This document shows, one piece after another, positions 22,453-31,954 of a stretch of DNA of 64,000 nucleotides. Origin of the DNA: Diploptera punctata (lineage: Eukaryota > Arthropoda > Insecta > Blattodea > Blaberidae); the NCBI GenBank assembly GCA_030220185.1, contig JASPKZ010007302.1, forward strand, positions 62,001 to 126,000, written 5' to 3'. The notes beneath the pieces were generated by a model. The model saw only the letters and a program-made list of their open reading frames with translations, did not search any database and was not told the DNA's origin. A program made the translations under genes and the position numbers. Each line of letters starts with the position of its first letter. Positions within the stretch are counted from its first letter, which is position 1.

Positions 22453-24303
22453 ATGAATATGGCCACAACGAAAACCAACCGTACTATACAAACACGTCTA
22501 AACGACCCAATACTACTAAATTATTTGACTATCAAAAGACGGTACCTCAAATTGTGCCGCGATTTCGGCCATTACCTACATAAACAAATATACAACAGAT
22601 ATGTTCATCTGGCGCGAGCCCGACTGCGAGAATTAAAGAATGCTGAATGGGATCTTTCCCTTCAACGATTTACGGAAAGCAAAACTCCTCCGTGGGAGAT
22701 TATAAAAAGGATCCGAAGGAGTAGAGCTCCGCCTCCTCCTTCGGCAATTGAGTCAAATGGAACCTGGGCGTATCTCCCTAGGGAGAAGGCTCAGGTTCTA
22801 GCTGACCATCTCGCAGACAGGTTCAAACCTCATGAGCTCACTACCCCTGCCCATGAAGCTGAGATACACCAAACTGTAAGTACATTTCTGGATACACCCA
22901 TCCCTTACACCCATCCTGATGTTCAACTCTCAGAGCTAAGAGATATTGTTCATCACCTTCCTACCCAACGTGCACCAGATCACGACCGCATCACAAATCT
23001 CGCGGTCAAGCACCTACCCACCAAAGCTCAACTCCTTCTCCTACAAATAGTGAGACTTTGCTTTCATTTCCAGTACTTCCCCGAAGTGTGGAAGAAAGCA
23101 AAGGTTATCACTATCCCTAAACCAGGAAAAGATCCTACCCGCCCAGACAACTTGCGCCCAATCAGTCTGCTACCAATACTGAGTAAAATAATGGAGAAAC
23201 TAATTTTGGCACGACTCAAAATTGAAGTTGCAGCAAAAGCTATTATTCCAAATTACCAGTTTGGCTTTAGAAAATCACACAGTACTCCGCTACAGTTAGC
23301 AAGACTGATTGATCATATTGTCACGGGATTCAACTCCAAGAAATGTACTTTGGCAATTTTCCTTGATATTGAGAAGGCCTTTGACACAACTTGGATAAAT
23401 GGATTAATTTACAAATTAATAAAATTCAACATTTCGGCAAATTTAATTAAATTAATTGCTAAATACCTCAGTACCCGGCACTTCTATGTGTCGGTTAATG
23501 GGTATAATTCAGACTGCAAACCTCTGCTAGTGGGTGTTCCTCAGGGTGCAGTACTCTCTCCTATCCTATACACATTATATGTGTCAGACTTACCATCCCA
23601 TACTCATGTCCATATTGCATCCTTCGCTGATGATACATGTATGTATCATCAGTCAACTTTCCGTGGACTGCGTCTACGCATCCACTACATGCAAACAGCC
23701 CTCAACAACACCCTTACCTGGCTACGTCTGTGGAATATCCAACTTAATGTTAACAAGACTAAAGTAGTTTTGTTTCGGAAAACCCACAGACGTCCTCCTA
23801 TCCAACTCACCCTAGGAGCACAACAACTCCGCTGCGAAGATTCAGTCAAGTATCTTGGAGTCCATCTTGACTCCAAGCTTACGTTCCAAATTCACATTCA
23901 ACATCTAATTCATAAATCTAATGCAGAAATTGCTATTTTATATCCATTTTTCAAGTCTCCTACGCTTACCATCAGGATCAAGCTTACACTATACAAAGCT
24001 GTGATCCGCAGCATGTTGTTGTATGGCTGTGAGGCCTGGAGTATCCTCGCTGCCTGTCACAAAAGAAAAGTTCAGATCATACAAAATAAATGTCTCAAAA
24101 TTATATTTTCGGCTCCAATATACACGAGGATCGCAGACCTACACAACCATGCAGAAATGCCCTATATTGGAACTACAATTGAGCAAAATGTGATCAACAT
24201 GTATAATGTTATCACAAATCACACAAACCCAATTGTTCGCAATATAGGACAGATGCTACAACAACGTGATGTCCACCGAAGCATATTTCCCCAAGTTAAT
24301 TGA
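22453..24303 (+). CDS. Jk1-A ORF2, reverse transcriptase part, 616 codons open
   Basis: The frame covers the linker (LARARLRELKNAEWDLSLQR, SKTPPWEIIKRIRRSRAP) and a full RT. RT motifs are APDHDRITNLAVKHLP, NLRPISLLPILSKIMEKL, FGFRKSHSTPLQLARL, FLDIEKAFDTTWINGL, VGVPQGAVLSPILYTLYV and FADD at 23623-23634. The thumb includes YLGVHLDSKLTFQIH and YKAVIRSMLLYGCEAW. The N-terminal endonuclease is missing because of 5' truncation, and the ATG at 22453 is incidental. The palm residues are intact, so the RT fold could in principle be expressed, but without endonuclease or promoter the copy is not autonomous. It is the best-preserved Jk1 RT in the window. Confidence 0.88.
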   Translation: MNMATTKTNRTIQTRLNDPILLNYLTIKRRYLKLCRDFGHYLHKQIYNRYVHLARARLRELKNAEWDLSLQRFTESKTPPWEIIKRIRRSRAPPPPSAIESNGTWAYLPREKAQVLADHLADRFKPHELTTPAHEAEIHQTVSTFLDTPIPYTHPDVQLSELRDIVHHLPTQRAPDHDRITNLAVKHLPTKAQLLLLQIVRLCFHFQYFPEVWKKAKVITIPKPGKDPTRPDNLRPISLLPILSKIMEKLILARLKIEVAAKAIIPNYQFGFRKSHSTPLQLARLIDHIVTGFNSKKCTLAIFLDIEKAFDTTWINGLIYKLIKFNISANLIKLIAKYLSTRHFYVSVNGYNSDCKPLLVGVPQGAVLSPILYTLYVSDLPSHTHVHIASFADDTCMYHQSTFRGLRLRIHYMQTALNNTLTWLRLWNIQLNVNKTKVVLFRKTHRRPPIQLTLGAQQLRCEDSVKYLGVHLDSKLTFQIHIQHLIHKSNAEIAILYPFFKSPTLTIRIKLTLYKAVIRSMLLYGCEAWSILAACHKRKVQIIQNKCLKIIFSAPIYTRIADLHNHAEMPYIGTTIEQNVINMYNVITNHTNPIVRNIGQMLQQRDVHRSIFPQVN

Positions 24304-24334
24304 TGGCCCATATAAGATGAGTGCTGTTAAACAG

Positions 24335-24419
24335 CTAGAGTAGCGTGGCTCATGCCACGCCGCTGGCTTTCGGACTCTCTGCTTGTCCAGCGTGCGTGGC
24401 ATACGATGCCCTGCTCTAG
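24335..24419 (+). ncRNA. Jk1-A 3' UTR hairpin with conserved 20-base loop
   Basis: ATGCCACGC-CGCTGG (24352-24366) pairs with CCAGCG-T-GCGTGGCAT (24387-24402) around the loop CTTTCGGACTCTCTGCTTGT. CTAGAG and CTCTAG form an outer pair. The loop recurs almost unchanged in Jk1-B, Jk1-C and Jk4-b while the stem bases differ. This pattern points to a protein-binding RNA element, perhaps for the RT (inference). Confidence 0.6.
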
Positions 24420-24583
24420 GGGGGATAACTCCTCATCGAAACCATATCCTGTCCAAATGCGGCTAAAACACCAATGCCGTACAATACGCTTGAGCTAAGT
24501 GAATTACAGCTCCATACAGACACGCACTCACGGAATTTGGCTACCAAGGAGCCGCAATTGAGGTTCCAGTATGTGGCACAATG

Positions 24584-24604
24584 GGCAATGCAATTCGCAT
24601 TGCC
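24584..24604 (+). ncRNA. Jk1-A 3'-terminal hairpin
   Basis: GGCAATGC-AATTC-GCATTGCC, eight pairs, lies just before the TAG repeat tail. Related hairpins with changed but still paired bases end the other Jk1 and Jk4 copies. Confidence 0.65.
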
Positions 24605-24617
24605 ACCATAGTAGTAG

Positions 24618-26574
24618 AACTGCCCGTCACACCACGGGGAATCTGCCGGAAGTGGAGGCACTTGTCCGGCAGAAAAGAGTGGTCAGAAGACACTGGCAAA
24701 GATACCGTAGGAGAGAGGATAAGATTCTTTTAAATAATCTGACTAATCACATTCACGATATTTTAAGAAATTTTAAGATAAGGAAATTTAACGCAGATCT
24801 GGAACAGGCTGAGAGATCAAATAATATTTGGCCCATTTTGAAAAAATTAAAAAGTAACGTAATTAATAATAAACCTATTCATGGACCAAATGGTCTAAAA
24901 TATAAAGCAACTGACAAGGTAAATACTATTGCTGACTCCCTAGAGGATGGGTTTAGACCTCATCTCCAGGATCAATATGATGATGACTGGATAGATGGGG
25001 TGGAATCGGAGGCGGAGCGGATCTCTGAGAGAGCTCCCCTACAGAGGTTGCGGTTGGCCTCCCTCGCTGAAGTTAAGAAAATTATTAAGACGCTTCCTAA
25101 GAGAAAAGCTGTTGGTACAGATTATGTGTCAAACGAGATGATTCAGCACCTCCCATCTGGGATGGCGCGCTATTTAGTTACTATCTTTAATAGATGTTTA
25201 AATTTGAATTATTTTCCGCGTAAATGGAAAGAAGCAAAAATTATAACGTTACCTAAAGAAGGAAAAAATACTATTTTTGTTTCTAATAGACGACCGATCA
25301 GTCTGCTAAGCAATCTTGGCAAATTATTTGAAAGAATTGTGCTGGGCAGACTGATCGGTATGACTACTGATCTGCGCGTCATCCCACAAGAGCAATTCGG
25401 GTTCATGCCGGGTCGTTCCACGACACTGCAACTGGTAAGACTCACGGAATATATAACATCAGGTTTCAATTATAGAGAGAGCACAGTTGCAGTGTTCTTG
25501 GATGTCGAGAAAGCCTACGACACGACCTGGCATGAAGGCCTGATATGGAAGATGGATTCAATGGGCTTTTCGGATGGGAAGGTGGGAATCATCTCGTCCT
25601 TTTTAACGGATAGGAGTTTCGTTGTCAGCGAGGGGGGGTGCCACCTCTGATATAGACGAACTATTCTGGCTGGAGTGCCTCAGGGATCCGTACTTTCACC
25701 ATTGTTATATAATATTTATACCGCCGACGTTCCTGGGAGGACACATACGCAACTAGCCCTGTATGCCAATGATATTGCGATATATAGTAAAGACAGATCC
25801 TTAATTAGGTGTAGTAGAAAAGTTCAGAGAGGCCTACGAGATATTGAGCGGTGGGCTGATAAATGGAGGATTAAAATTGGTAAAGAGAAGAACCAAGGAA
25901 TAATTTTTACGCAACGACCTAATATTAATGGTGCAGAAACACTAGAATATGACGGAACTGTAATCAGATATCAGCTCACTGTTCAATATCTCGGGGTTTT
26001 ACTAGATCGTCGTCTCACTTGGGCTGAACATGTAGAGAAGATTCGAAATAACTTTTATAAACTTTTTCACAACTCAAGCCCATGTTGAGAGCCCACTCTC
26101 TGACACCTCAATCACGTACGTTGGTATACAGGGCTTGTATACGCAGCCAAATGATATATGCATGTCCCGCATGGCTGACCTTTTCAAAGGATATGATAAA
26201 CTTGCTTCAGGTTCTTCAGAACAAGTGTTTACGAAGTGCAGGAGAATATCCAATTAGGACGAGAATCACCAAAATTCATGAAGATTTAAACATTGACTTT
26301 CTTCAGGAAGTGATGACTAAATTGGCAAGAAACTTATATCAAAAAGCGACTCTGAGCGAAAATGCTCTTATTAATAGCCTAGGGGCATACAACGAAAAGG
26401 AACGGACGAAATATAAAATGCCAAAGTTCTATCTGGCCTAGAAAGTTAGATGCTTCTAGGCCTACCACAAAAGTATAAATAACTGATTGAACTTAACACT
26501 TCCTAAAGAAGAGATCAAGGTGATTACACCGGTATCCTGGAGAACCTGAAGCGAGCATACCTCAAGAACTGCCA
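24618..26574 (+). pseudogene. Jk3: 5'-truncated Jockey-like reverse transcriptase, broken
   Basis: Coding similarity starts with LPEVEALVRQKRVVRRHWQR and continues through KAVGTDYVSNEMIQHLP, NRRPISLLSNLGKLFERI, FGFMPGRSTTLQLVRL and FLDVEKAYDTTWHEGL. A frameshift and stop follow at about 25650. The next frame holds VPQGSVLSPLLYNIYTAD and the palm box as YAND (25762-25773), with Asp changed to Asn. Another frame change near 26080 leads to the thumb (YRACIRSQMIYACPAW), ending FYLA at 26441. It is clearly a separate family from Jk1 and Jk2. It adjoins the tail of Jk1-A on the left and the Penelope 3' end on the right. No obvious poly(A) or repeat tail is seen. Confidence 0.82.
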
Positions 26575-26720
26575 GTCTCAAGACAACCCTTGAGGATGCC
26601 AGACGCAGTCTCTGGCGAAACGTCGGGGAACTACAAGCCTCACGACCACGGCCTACAGCCCGAAAATCTTCTTCAAGATCATCATAGCAACTCCGGCCGT
26701 GAAAGTCTACGTCAATACAT
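26575..26720 (+). mobile_element. Penelope-like 3' end with hammerhead-like motif
   Basis: AGAACTGCCAGTCTCAAGAC resumes the 3' UTR broken at 22425. Positions 26590-26621 hold TTGAGGA, then GCCAGA/TCTGGC (26598-26603 with 26611-26616) and GAAAC. This is a hammerhead-like core with C3 replaced by T and one extra T before stem II. The segment to GATCATCATA is inverted at 15753-15885. The last 34 bases (GCAACTCCGGCCGTGAAAG and on) are only on this side, followed by the 12-bp target duplication. Confidence 0.7.
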
Positions 26721-26732
26721 TAAATATAATTT
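26721..26732. repeat. Right target-site duplication of the Penelope-like insertion
   Basis: TAAATATAATTT, identical to 15741-15752. Confidence 0.75.
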
Positions 26733-27995
26733 GTTGTTTTTTTCGATGTGGAACTTTTCCGCTACGTATAGGTAATACATACAGTATTTATATTCCATTA
26801 GCGTGGTTTAACCTCACACTTTGTACGTACGGTACTTTCACGTACCACACAGAACATGGTGGGCCTCCTCGAATGAGTGATCAGCTCAATGTCAGGGCTT
26901 CCTCCAACACAACTCAACATTAAGACAAACACGCCATACACCAATTATTTTTACAATACAATATGATAATGATGGCCAGATGATCTTCGGGCACCAGTTT
27001 GGCCCTAATAGTTTTAAAGAAGATAACTTCCATAAAACATTTATTGAAAAACAAAAATGATGCAATAAGTTACGAGTACGTTACGAAGCAACGCCACTAA
27101 ATGTGAAATTGAAAAATATTTTCATTTTAATAAAATATCAATATTTCATAAATTAAAATCAAAACTGTTTATTTGTAAGTTTAAACTGGTAAGAGTTTTA
27201 GACAGATCAATGACAAACGCTATTTTTCTATCAGATAAATATAAATACATTTTCATATACCATATTTATCATCGTTCAAATGGCTGACTTATCTAGCCCA
27301 TTCAATAACGTAAAAGAATTAACTCAAAATTTACTAATATTCTATGTTACCTTATTTTAGATAACATTTTATTATGCTTTAAAATTAAGCCATTCCTTTC
27401 TTTAAACTAAATTAAATTCATGGAGCGATAAGTGTGCAAGGCACTTGGTGTAGCAGAGAGGTAGACGTTATAGCTATGTGTGATAAGTGCTCAACCCTCA
27501 GATTCCCAAAATGTTATACACGGTACATACTACAACCGAAATTCCTCACAATTCTAAGTGGAGACTGTTCCACACTAGCCGACATTCAGTGAGTACATTT
27601 CTTCCACTCAGGGACTCGAACCAGGGCATGTTCGGTAGCTCTACGACAAGGCGTAATGTCTTAGATGCTGTATTTTTCACTTTCAACATTATCACTATAT
27701 GAACATTTCAGCACCAACAACTCTCTTCCATCCATTACTTATTTCTTTTTTTATAAACTCTGGGTTACATATTGTTTGAAATATCAATTTAATCAATATT
27801 TGTCACAATTCACTTTTTTTAAATCTATTGCAGGGCGTTTATTTATTCTCAGATTTCAAAATTATACATTTTTAAGTTGTTTATTTCTCTTAATCATTAT
27901 CATTGAATAGGTTAATTTAAAGTAAAATTTAAGAAAACAATGAAGTTTGTAAAAAACACAATGAACTCTCATGAAAAGAAAAATGTATGTAAATG
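26733..27995. other. Unassigned AT-rich spacer with a possible old tRNA-derived repeat
   Basis: No gene is supported. Near 27600-27680 the minus strand carries CCTGGTTCGAGTCCCTGAG, a good B box, preceded by TTACGCCTTGTCGTAGAGC, so an old tRNA-derived SINE on the minus strand is possible. The remainder is AT-rich with only short frames. Confidence 0.4.
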
Positions 27996-28330
27996 CATGT
28001 CCCGCGCCGTAGTCGAGTAGTTAAGGCAGGAAGCCTTGGCGCGGAGCTATGGGACTTGCGCTGGTTCGAGTCTCCATGGGAGAACAAATTTTCTCATGGT
28101 ACTTCGGCCAGTATGGGACCGGTGCCCACCCAGCATCGTGAGGCATTTGGCTACCTACAATAAGTAGCGGGTTCAGATTGAGAAAACCAGATATAACGGT
28201 TGGGGACTCGACATGCTGATCACATGCCACCCCTACACTGGCTGGATGACCATGTACCCCTGTGATTGCACATGTGGATGTGAGGCCAGCAGCCGGCTAT
28301 GGGCCTTGTAGGCCTGTCGCGCCACGAGTA
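27996..28330 (+). mobile_element. tRNA-derived SINE, copy 1
   Basis: It begins near GTCCCGCGCCGTAGTCGAGT and contains the tRNA-like A box region and B box GGTTCGAGTCTCC, typical of a Pol III promoter from a long-variable-arm tRNA (serine or leucine type). A unique body follows (TCGGCCAGTATGGGACCGGT, CCCACCCAGCATCGTGAGGC) to CGCGCCACGAGTA. GTATGTAAATG flanks it at 27985-27995 and 28331-28341, an 11-bp target duplication. It has no protein-coding capacity. Confidence 0.85.
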
Positions 28331-28640
28331 GTATGTAAATGTGTACACGACTTTTTGAATGTATATTAGGTAAAATACACAATAGACTAGTTGCTGTAAG
28401 TGGTGTCATTTATCCCACTGCAGACCTTAGGAAGCCCTTGAGACATTGGTAGTTAAGACTCTAAACTTTCTAGACATTTGGTGCCACACAACTCAGTAAA
28501 AACGCCATGTTTGTGTGGGTTGACTCTGCAATCCCTCTGATTTTATAGGTCGAATTCTGGGACATTCTGTATGTTATATTACACAAATACCAAAGGATGG
28601 CATTATATATTATATTAAATTACACGATTGGAAAATATCT

Positions 28641-28991
28641 GTCCCGCTCCGTAGCCGAGCGGTTAAGGTAGGAATCCTTGGCGCAAAGCTACGGGACTTG
28701 CGCTGGTTCGAGTCTCCATGGGAGAAGAACATTTTCTCATGGTATTTCGGCCAGTATGGGACCGGTGCCCACCCAGCATCGTGAGGCAATTGAGTAGCTA
28801 TAATAAGTAGCGGCTCCAGGTTGAGGAACCAGCTATAAAGGCTGGGGGACTCGACATGCTAACCACATGTCACACCTACACTGGCTGTTGATCAACTACC
28901 TCTGTGATTGACACACGTGGATGTGAAGGGCCAGCAGCCGGCTGGTAAAAGGGCAACCGCTGAAAAGTGGAAAGACCCTCAATCGGAAATC
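28641..28991 (+). mobile_element. tRNA-derived SINE, copy 2
   Basis: It is the same element as copy 1, starting GTCCCGCTCCGTAGCCGAGC with the B box GGTTCGAGTCTCC and the same body. The head is closer to a real tRNA here (GTAGCCGAGCGGTTAAGG). It is flanked by GGAAAATATCT at 28630-28640 and 28992-29002, an independent 11-bp target duplication. The 3' part differs from copy 1 after CCAGCAGCCGGCT. Confidence 0.85.
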
Positions 28992-29053
28992 GGAAAATAT
29001 CTTAAACGCATTTCATATGTCCATGATATGATTGTTATTACAATTCTAACAAT

Positions 29054-29121
29054 TATCTCGGTCTATTGTATATATATATATATATATATATATACACTAG
29101 ACCGAGATATATATATATCTC
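29054..29121. repeat. TA tract inside a perfect inverted repeat, plus adjoining palindrome
   Basis: TATCTCGGTCTA (29054-29065) is inverted at 29098-29109 around a TA dinucleotide run, so the whole stretch can form one long hairpin. GAGATATATATATATCTC (29104-29121) is an 18-bp perfect palindrome overlapping its right arm. Confidence 0.85.
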
Positions 29122-29122
29122 C

Positions 29123-29137
29123 TGTCCTCTCTCTCCT

Positions 29138-29189
<52 letters not shown>

Positions 29190-29198
29190 TCTCTCTCA
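29123..29198 (+). repeat. CT dinucleotide microsatellite
   Basis: Two CCTGTCCTCTCT steps lead into a long uninterrupted CT run with one CCCT break near its end. It directly follows the TA palindrome. Confidence 0.95.
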
Positions 29199-29849
29199 TT
29201 TTCTTTATTCGTAGGCACGTTTAAGTGTCCTAAATATCCCAAACCTTACACAAGGATATCTGTCGGGGACAATTTTTTAACTGTGTATCCCATTACAAAC
29301 TGGTTTGACGACACAAGGTACACTGGGCGCAAGTTATCAGAAAGCCTGTAAGACCGTTAGACCCTTAAACACTAGTCCATCACATCATCTGTAAATCGAA
29401 ACATCTAATAATAACAATACGTTCCTTGTAACGTCACACGTATTTCGTCATCTCTTAATTTCATTATCGCTACTCTCCAACCTGCAAACATCAGTCAATC
29501 AGCTGAATGTCGCGGCCGCCCCTGTCACAGTATTTATAATAATTAGGGCATGATATAACATTCATGCATAAATTCAAAATAAGAAGGTTAATGCGATATG
29601 GGTGATTATGGTGGTCGGATGGAGTTACAAATATTCTCCCAATCATTTTAAAAACAGATTTATACTTCTGGTTGATTTTCCAAAATAAAACTTATAAACA
29701 ATAGTCGCTTATTCAAAAAATTTTGAAAATTTTGAATCAGTGATAGATGAACTATATTGAGTAACTCTAAGAAATTGGGGCTAGAAGTTACTAAACAGTA
29801 ACTAAACATATGTTTTATGTTCACACATATATATACATTATACGGTAAT

Positions 29850-30115
29850 CATATAATGGAAATGAACAGCTAATGACAAATGAGGGATGTTTAGAAGACG
29901 TGACTGAATTAAAAAACCTAGAAACAATAATCACAAACAGGAATGAGATGCACAGTGAAAGTAAACATAGGCTCAATTCTGGAAATCCATGCTACTGTGA
30001 TGACAGGGACACTTGTTCCAACTCCTCAAAAAAATAACGTTAAACTGAAGAGATAAAAATTTCCTTCTCCAGTTATATTATATGGATGCGAAAATTGGAC
30101 TTTTACTTTAATTTA
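29850..30115 (+). pseudogene. RT thumb remnant, first part of an interrupted LINE
   Basis: With frameshifts this encodes LKNLETIITNRNEMHSE, a run of KHRLNSGNPCY, and VILYGCENWTFTL. These are the connection and thumb segments of the LINE group whose tail is found at 31338-31737. The coding order is continued exactly there (WTFTL then LLKNKVLTDIFGAKRDV), so the two parts are one old copy split by later insertions. Confidence 0.65.
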
Positions 30116-30117
30116 TA

Positions 30118-30240
30118 ATTAGTAGCCTATATATATTTTCAAATATGTACTTGTAATTTGTGCTGGTTGAATGGAACTAAAGACCTTATGGCTTTAACTC
30201 TGCCAGAATAAATACATTATTAATATTATCATTATTATGG
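30118..30240 (+). mobile_element. 3' end fragment of a LINE or SINE
   Basis: GGAACTAAAGACCTTATGGC followed by TTTAACTCTGCCAGAATAAA and an ATT-rich tail looks like a retroelement 3' end with a simple-repeat tail. It has no coding sequence. It lies inside the interrupted RT remnant and directly before the next one. Confidence 0.45.
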
Positions 30241-31256
30241 AAAGTTTAGACAATTCTAACATTACCAAAAGATTAATATAAAACATAATATCATTATACA
30301 AAGGATCAATTTTAAAAATAAAACTTGGAAATCATATAACAGAGGAATTTACTATTACAAAAGGTTTAAGGCAGGGTTGCAGTTTATCTCCAACTCTATT
30401 TAAAATTTATCTGTAAAGAATACTAAGAAACTGGAGGGGAAAAGAATGTCAAAAAATGGGCATACCATTCCAAAATACACATGAATATTCACTCAAATTT
30501 GCAGACGACCAGGTTTGAATAGCACGAGACCACGATCACATATAATATATGGCAAAAAAACTAGAAGAAAAATATAAAAAATGGGGATTTTATATAAATA
30601 TAGAGAAAACGAAATATCTGTGTACAGGAGAAGAAATGGAAAATATAAATTTCAACAATGGAGAAGAGCTAATACCTAGTATTGAATGCACTTATTTAGG
30701 AACAAAATTAGATCATTCAGGCGATAACACAGTGGAAATTAAAAATAGAATTGCACAATCAAAACAAGCAATAAATGCTTTAAACTCTGTTTGGTGGAGC
30801 AAGAATATTACAAAAAATAGAAAAATAGAAATATATCAAACAATAATTCAGAACATTTTAACGTATGGTGCTGAAGTCTGGCAAATTCTTACCAGGGAAA
30901 TGAAAATAATTTTATGTACAGAAATGGATGTATTAAGAAGATCAGCTGGAAAATATAGAATGGATAGAATACGAAATAAAGAAACAAGAGCAATTATGAG
31001 TGTGCAAGACATCATAGATTTTATAGAAAAGTCAATATTACAATGGTACGGCCATATCAAAAGAATGTCAGAGCAAAGATTATCTAAAATGTTTATGGAA
31101 TGGATCCCAATGGAAAGAAGGAAGAGAGGAAGACCGAAGAAAGCTTGGATAGAAGGGGTACAAGCGGCTTTGAATATCAGAGGATTGGAGAAATGTCAAT
31201 GGATGGACAGAGAGGAATGGCGTTTGGTTTCCCGAAGTCGGCGGCAGCTGCTATGA
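30241..31256 (+). pseudogene. Second LINE reverse transcriptase, 5'-truncated, inserted in the first
   Basis: The palm reads KGLRQGCSLSPTLFKIYL and then FADD at 30498-30509, with stops between. From 30549 a 235-codon frame is open: KWGFYINIEKTKYLC, CTYLGTKLDHSGDNTVEI, ILTYGAEVWQILTREM, LQWYGHIKRMSEQRLSKM, RRKRGRPKKAWIEGV and WMDREEWRLVSRSRRQLL. This is the tail of a LINE RT with the WYGH-KRM and GRP-W boxes, a different family from the surrounding fragment. It ends at 31256 in a GAT/ATT/ATC repeat tail. The endonuclease and N-terminal RT are missing. Confidence 0.8.
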
Positions 31257-31257
31257 T

Positions 31258-31320
31258 ACCGGATGATGATGATTATTATTATTGTTATTATTATTATCAT
31301 CATCATCATCATCATAATCA
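31258..31320 (+). repeat. GAT/ATT/CAT trinucleotide tail
   Basis: GATGATGATGATTATTATTATTG continues into ATT and ATC repeats, the simple-repeat 3' tail of the RT copy ending at 31256. Confidence 0.85.
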
Positions 31321-31337
31321 AGATACGAAATAAGAAT

Positions 31338-31737
31338 ACGATTGCTTAAGAATAAAGTTCTTACGGATATTTTCGGAGCAAAGAGAGATGTAAAAACAGG
31401 CGATTGGATAAGACTATGTAAGAGTGATTTTCATGACCTTTATAGGACACGAGATATAATAAGAATAGTTAAGTCACGGAGACTGCAATGGACAATACAT
31501 GTGGCACGGATCGGGAATGAATGAGGGGCATGGAAGCTTTCATGTTAGGAAATCAGAGGGAAAACGCCTCATTGATGGATTAAAAATGAGGTGGTGGAAT
31601 AACATTTATCGTGATTTAAGGGAAGTAGATTATTCAGAGGATGGTTGGAAAACATTAGCTCAGGATAGGGATGTATGGAGGGCTTATGCCCGAGCGGCCT
31701 CGAACCTATGGCCTCGATAGTGCCAGTGATTAGTTAG
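31338..31737 (+). pseudogene. RT C-terminal tail, second part of the interrupted LINE
   Basis: LLKNKVLTDIFGAKRDV, HDLYRTRDIIRIVKSRRL and a degraded HVARIGNE box are in one frame. After a frameshift near 31500 come KSEGKRLIDGLKMRWWNN and DLREVDYSEDGWKTLAQD with RDVWRAYARAASN. The order and motifs match the minus-strand fragment at 15262-15650. Together with 29850-30115 it forms one old copy interrupted by about 1.2 kb of younger sequence. Confidence 0.78.
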
Positions 31738-31954
31738 ATAGATGAACTAAGTAAGGATGACGCTTCATCAATTTAAAGTTTTCAGAATTTACTTAACAAC
31801 AGTACGTTAAAAAATAAATGAACTTACAAATCTTGCAAAATTCGAGTTTTTGTGTCACTCTTTAAAAATGTAGAAACATCAACCAAATTTTTCAATGAGA
31901 TAATTAATGAGATGTACGGCAATGATAAAAAATCATTCACTCAAAAGTTCCTAA

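Larger units (their letters stand above)
22426..24617 (+). mobile_element. Jk1-A: 5'-truncated Jockey-like LINE
   Basis: The copy begins within ORF2, in the linker between endonuclease and RT, and runs to a 3' end with TAG repeats (CCATAGTAGTAG). It sits in the right Penelope arm: AGAA occurs on both sides of the combined Jk1-A/Jk3 block (22422-22425 and 26575-26578), a possible short target duplication. The 3' UTR (24304-24617) carries the conserved-loop hairpin and the 3'-terminal hairpin shared with Jk1-B, Jk1-C and Jk4-b. Confidence 0.8.
15753..26720. mobile_element. Penelope-like element with inverted arms, invaded by three Jockey-like copies
   Basis: The outer 110-130 bp are inverted copies of each other (15753-15885 against 26575-26686). 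The left arm (15753-16075 plus 20795-21117) is the 3' part of a Penelope-like element in reverse orientation. The right arm (21118-22425 plus 26575-26720) is the same element forward, with RT and GIY-YIG coding. Removing the later insertions leaves about 2.1 kb. Jk2-A sits in the left arm, and Jk1-A with Jk3 in the right arm. A 12-bp target duplication flanks everything. Penelope elements are known to integrate with inverted partial copies, so the layout fits the family. Confidence 0.8.

Noticed and set aside
28021..29351. Frames across the SINEs and the CT run
   Set aside because: They are created by the SINE head and by the CT microsatellite (Ser-Leu repeats).
30116..31337. A single continuous LINE from 29850 to 31737
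   Set aside because: The central RT has a different thumb and tail (WYGH type) and its own repeat tail, so it is a separate insertion.
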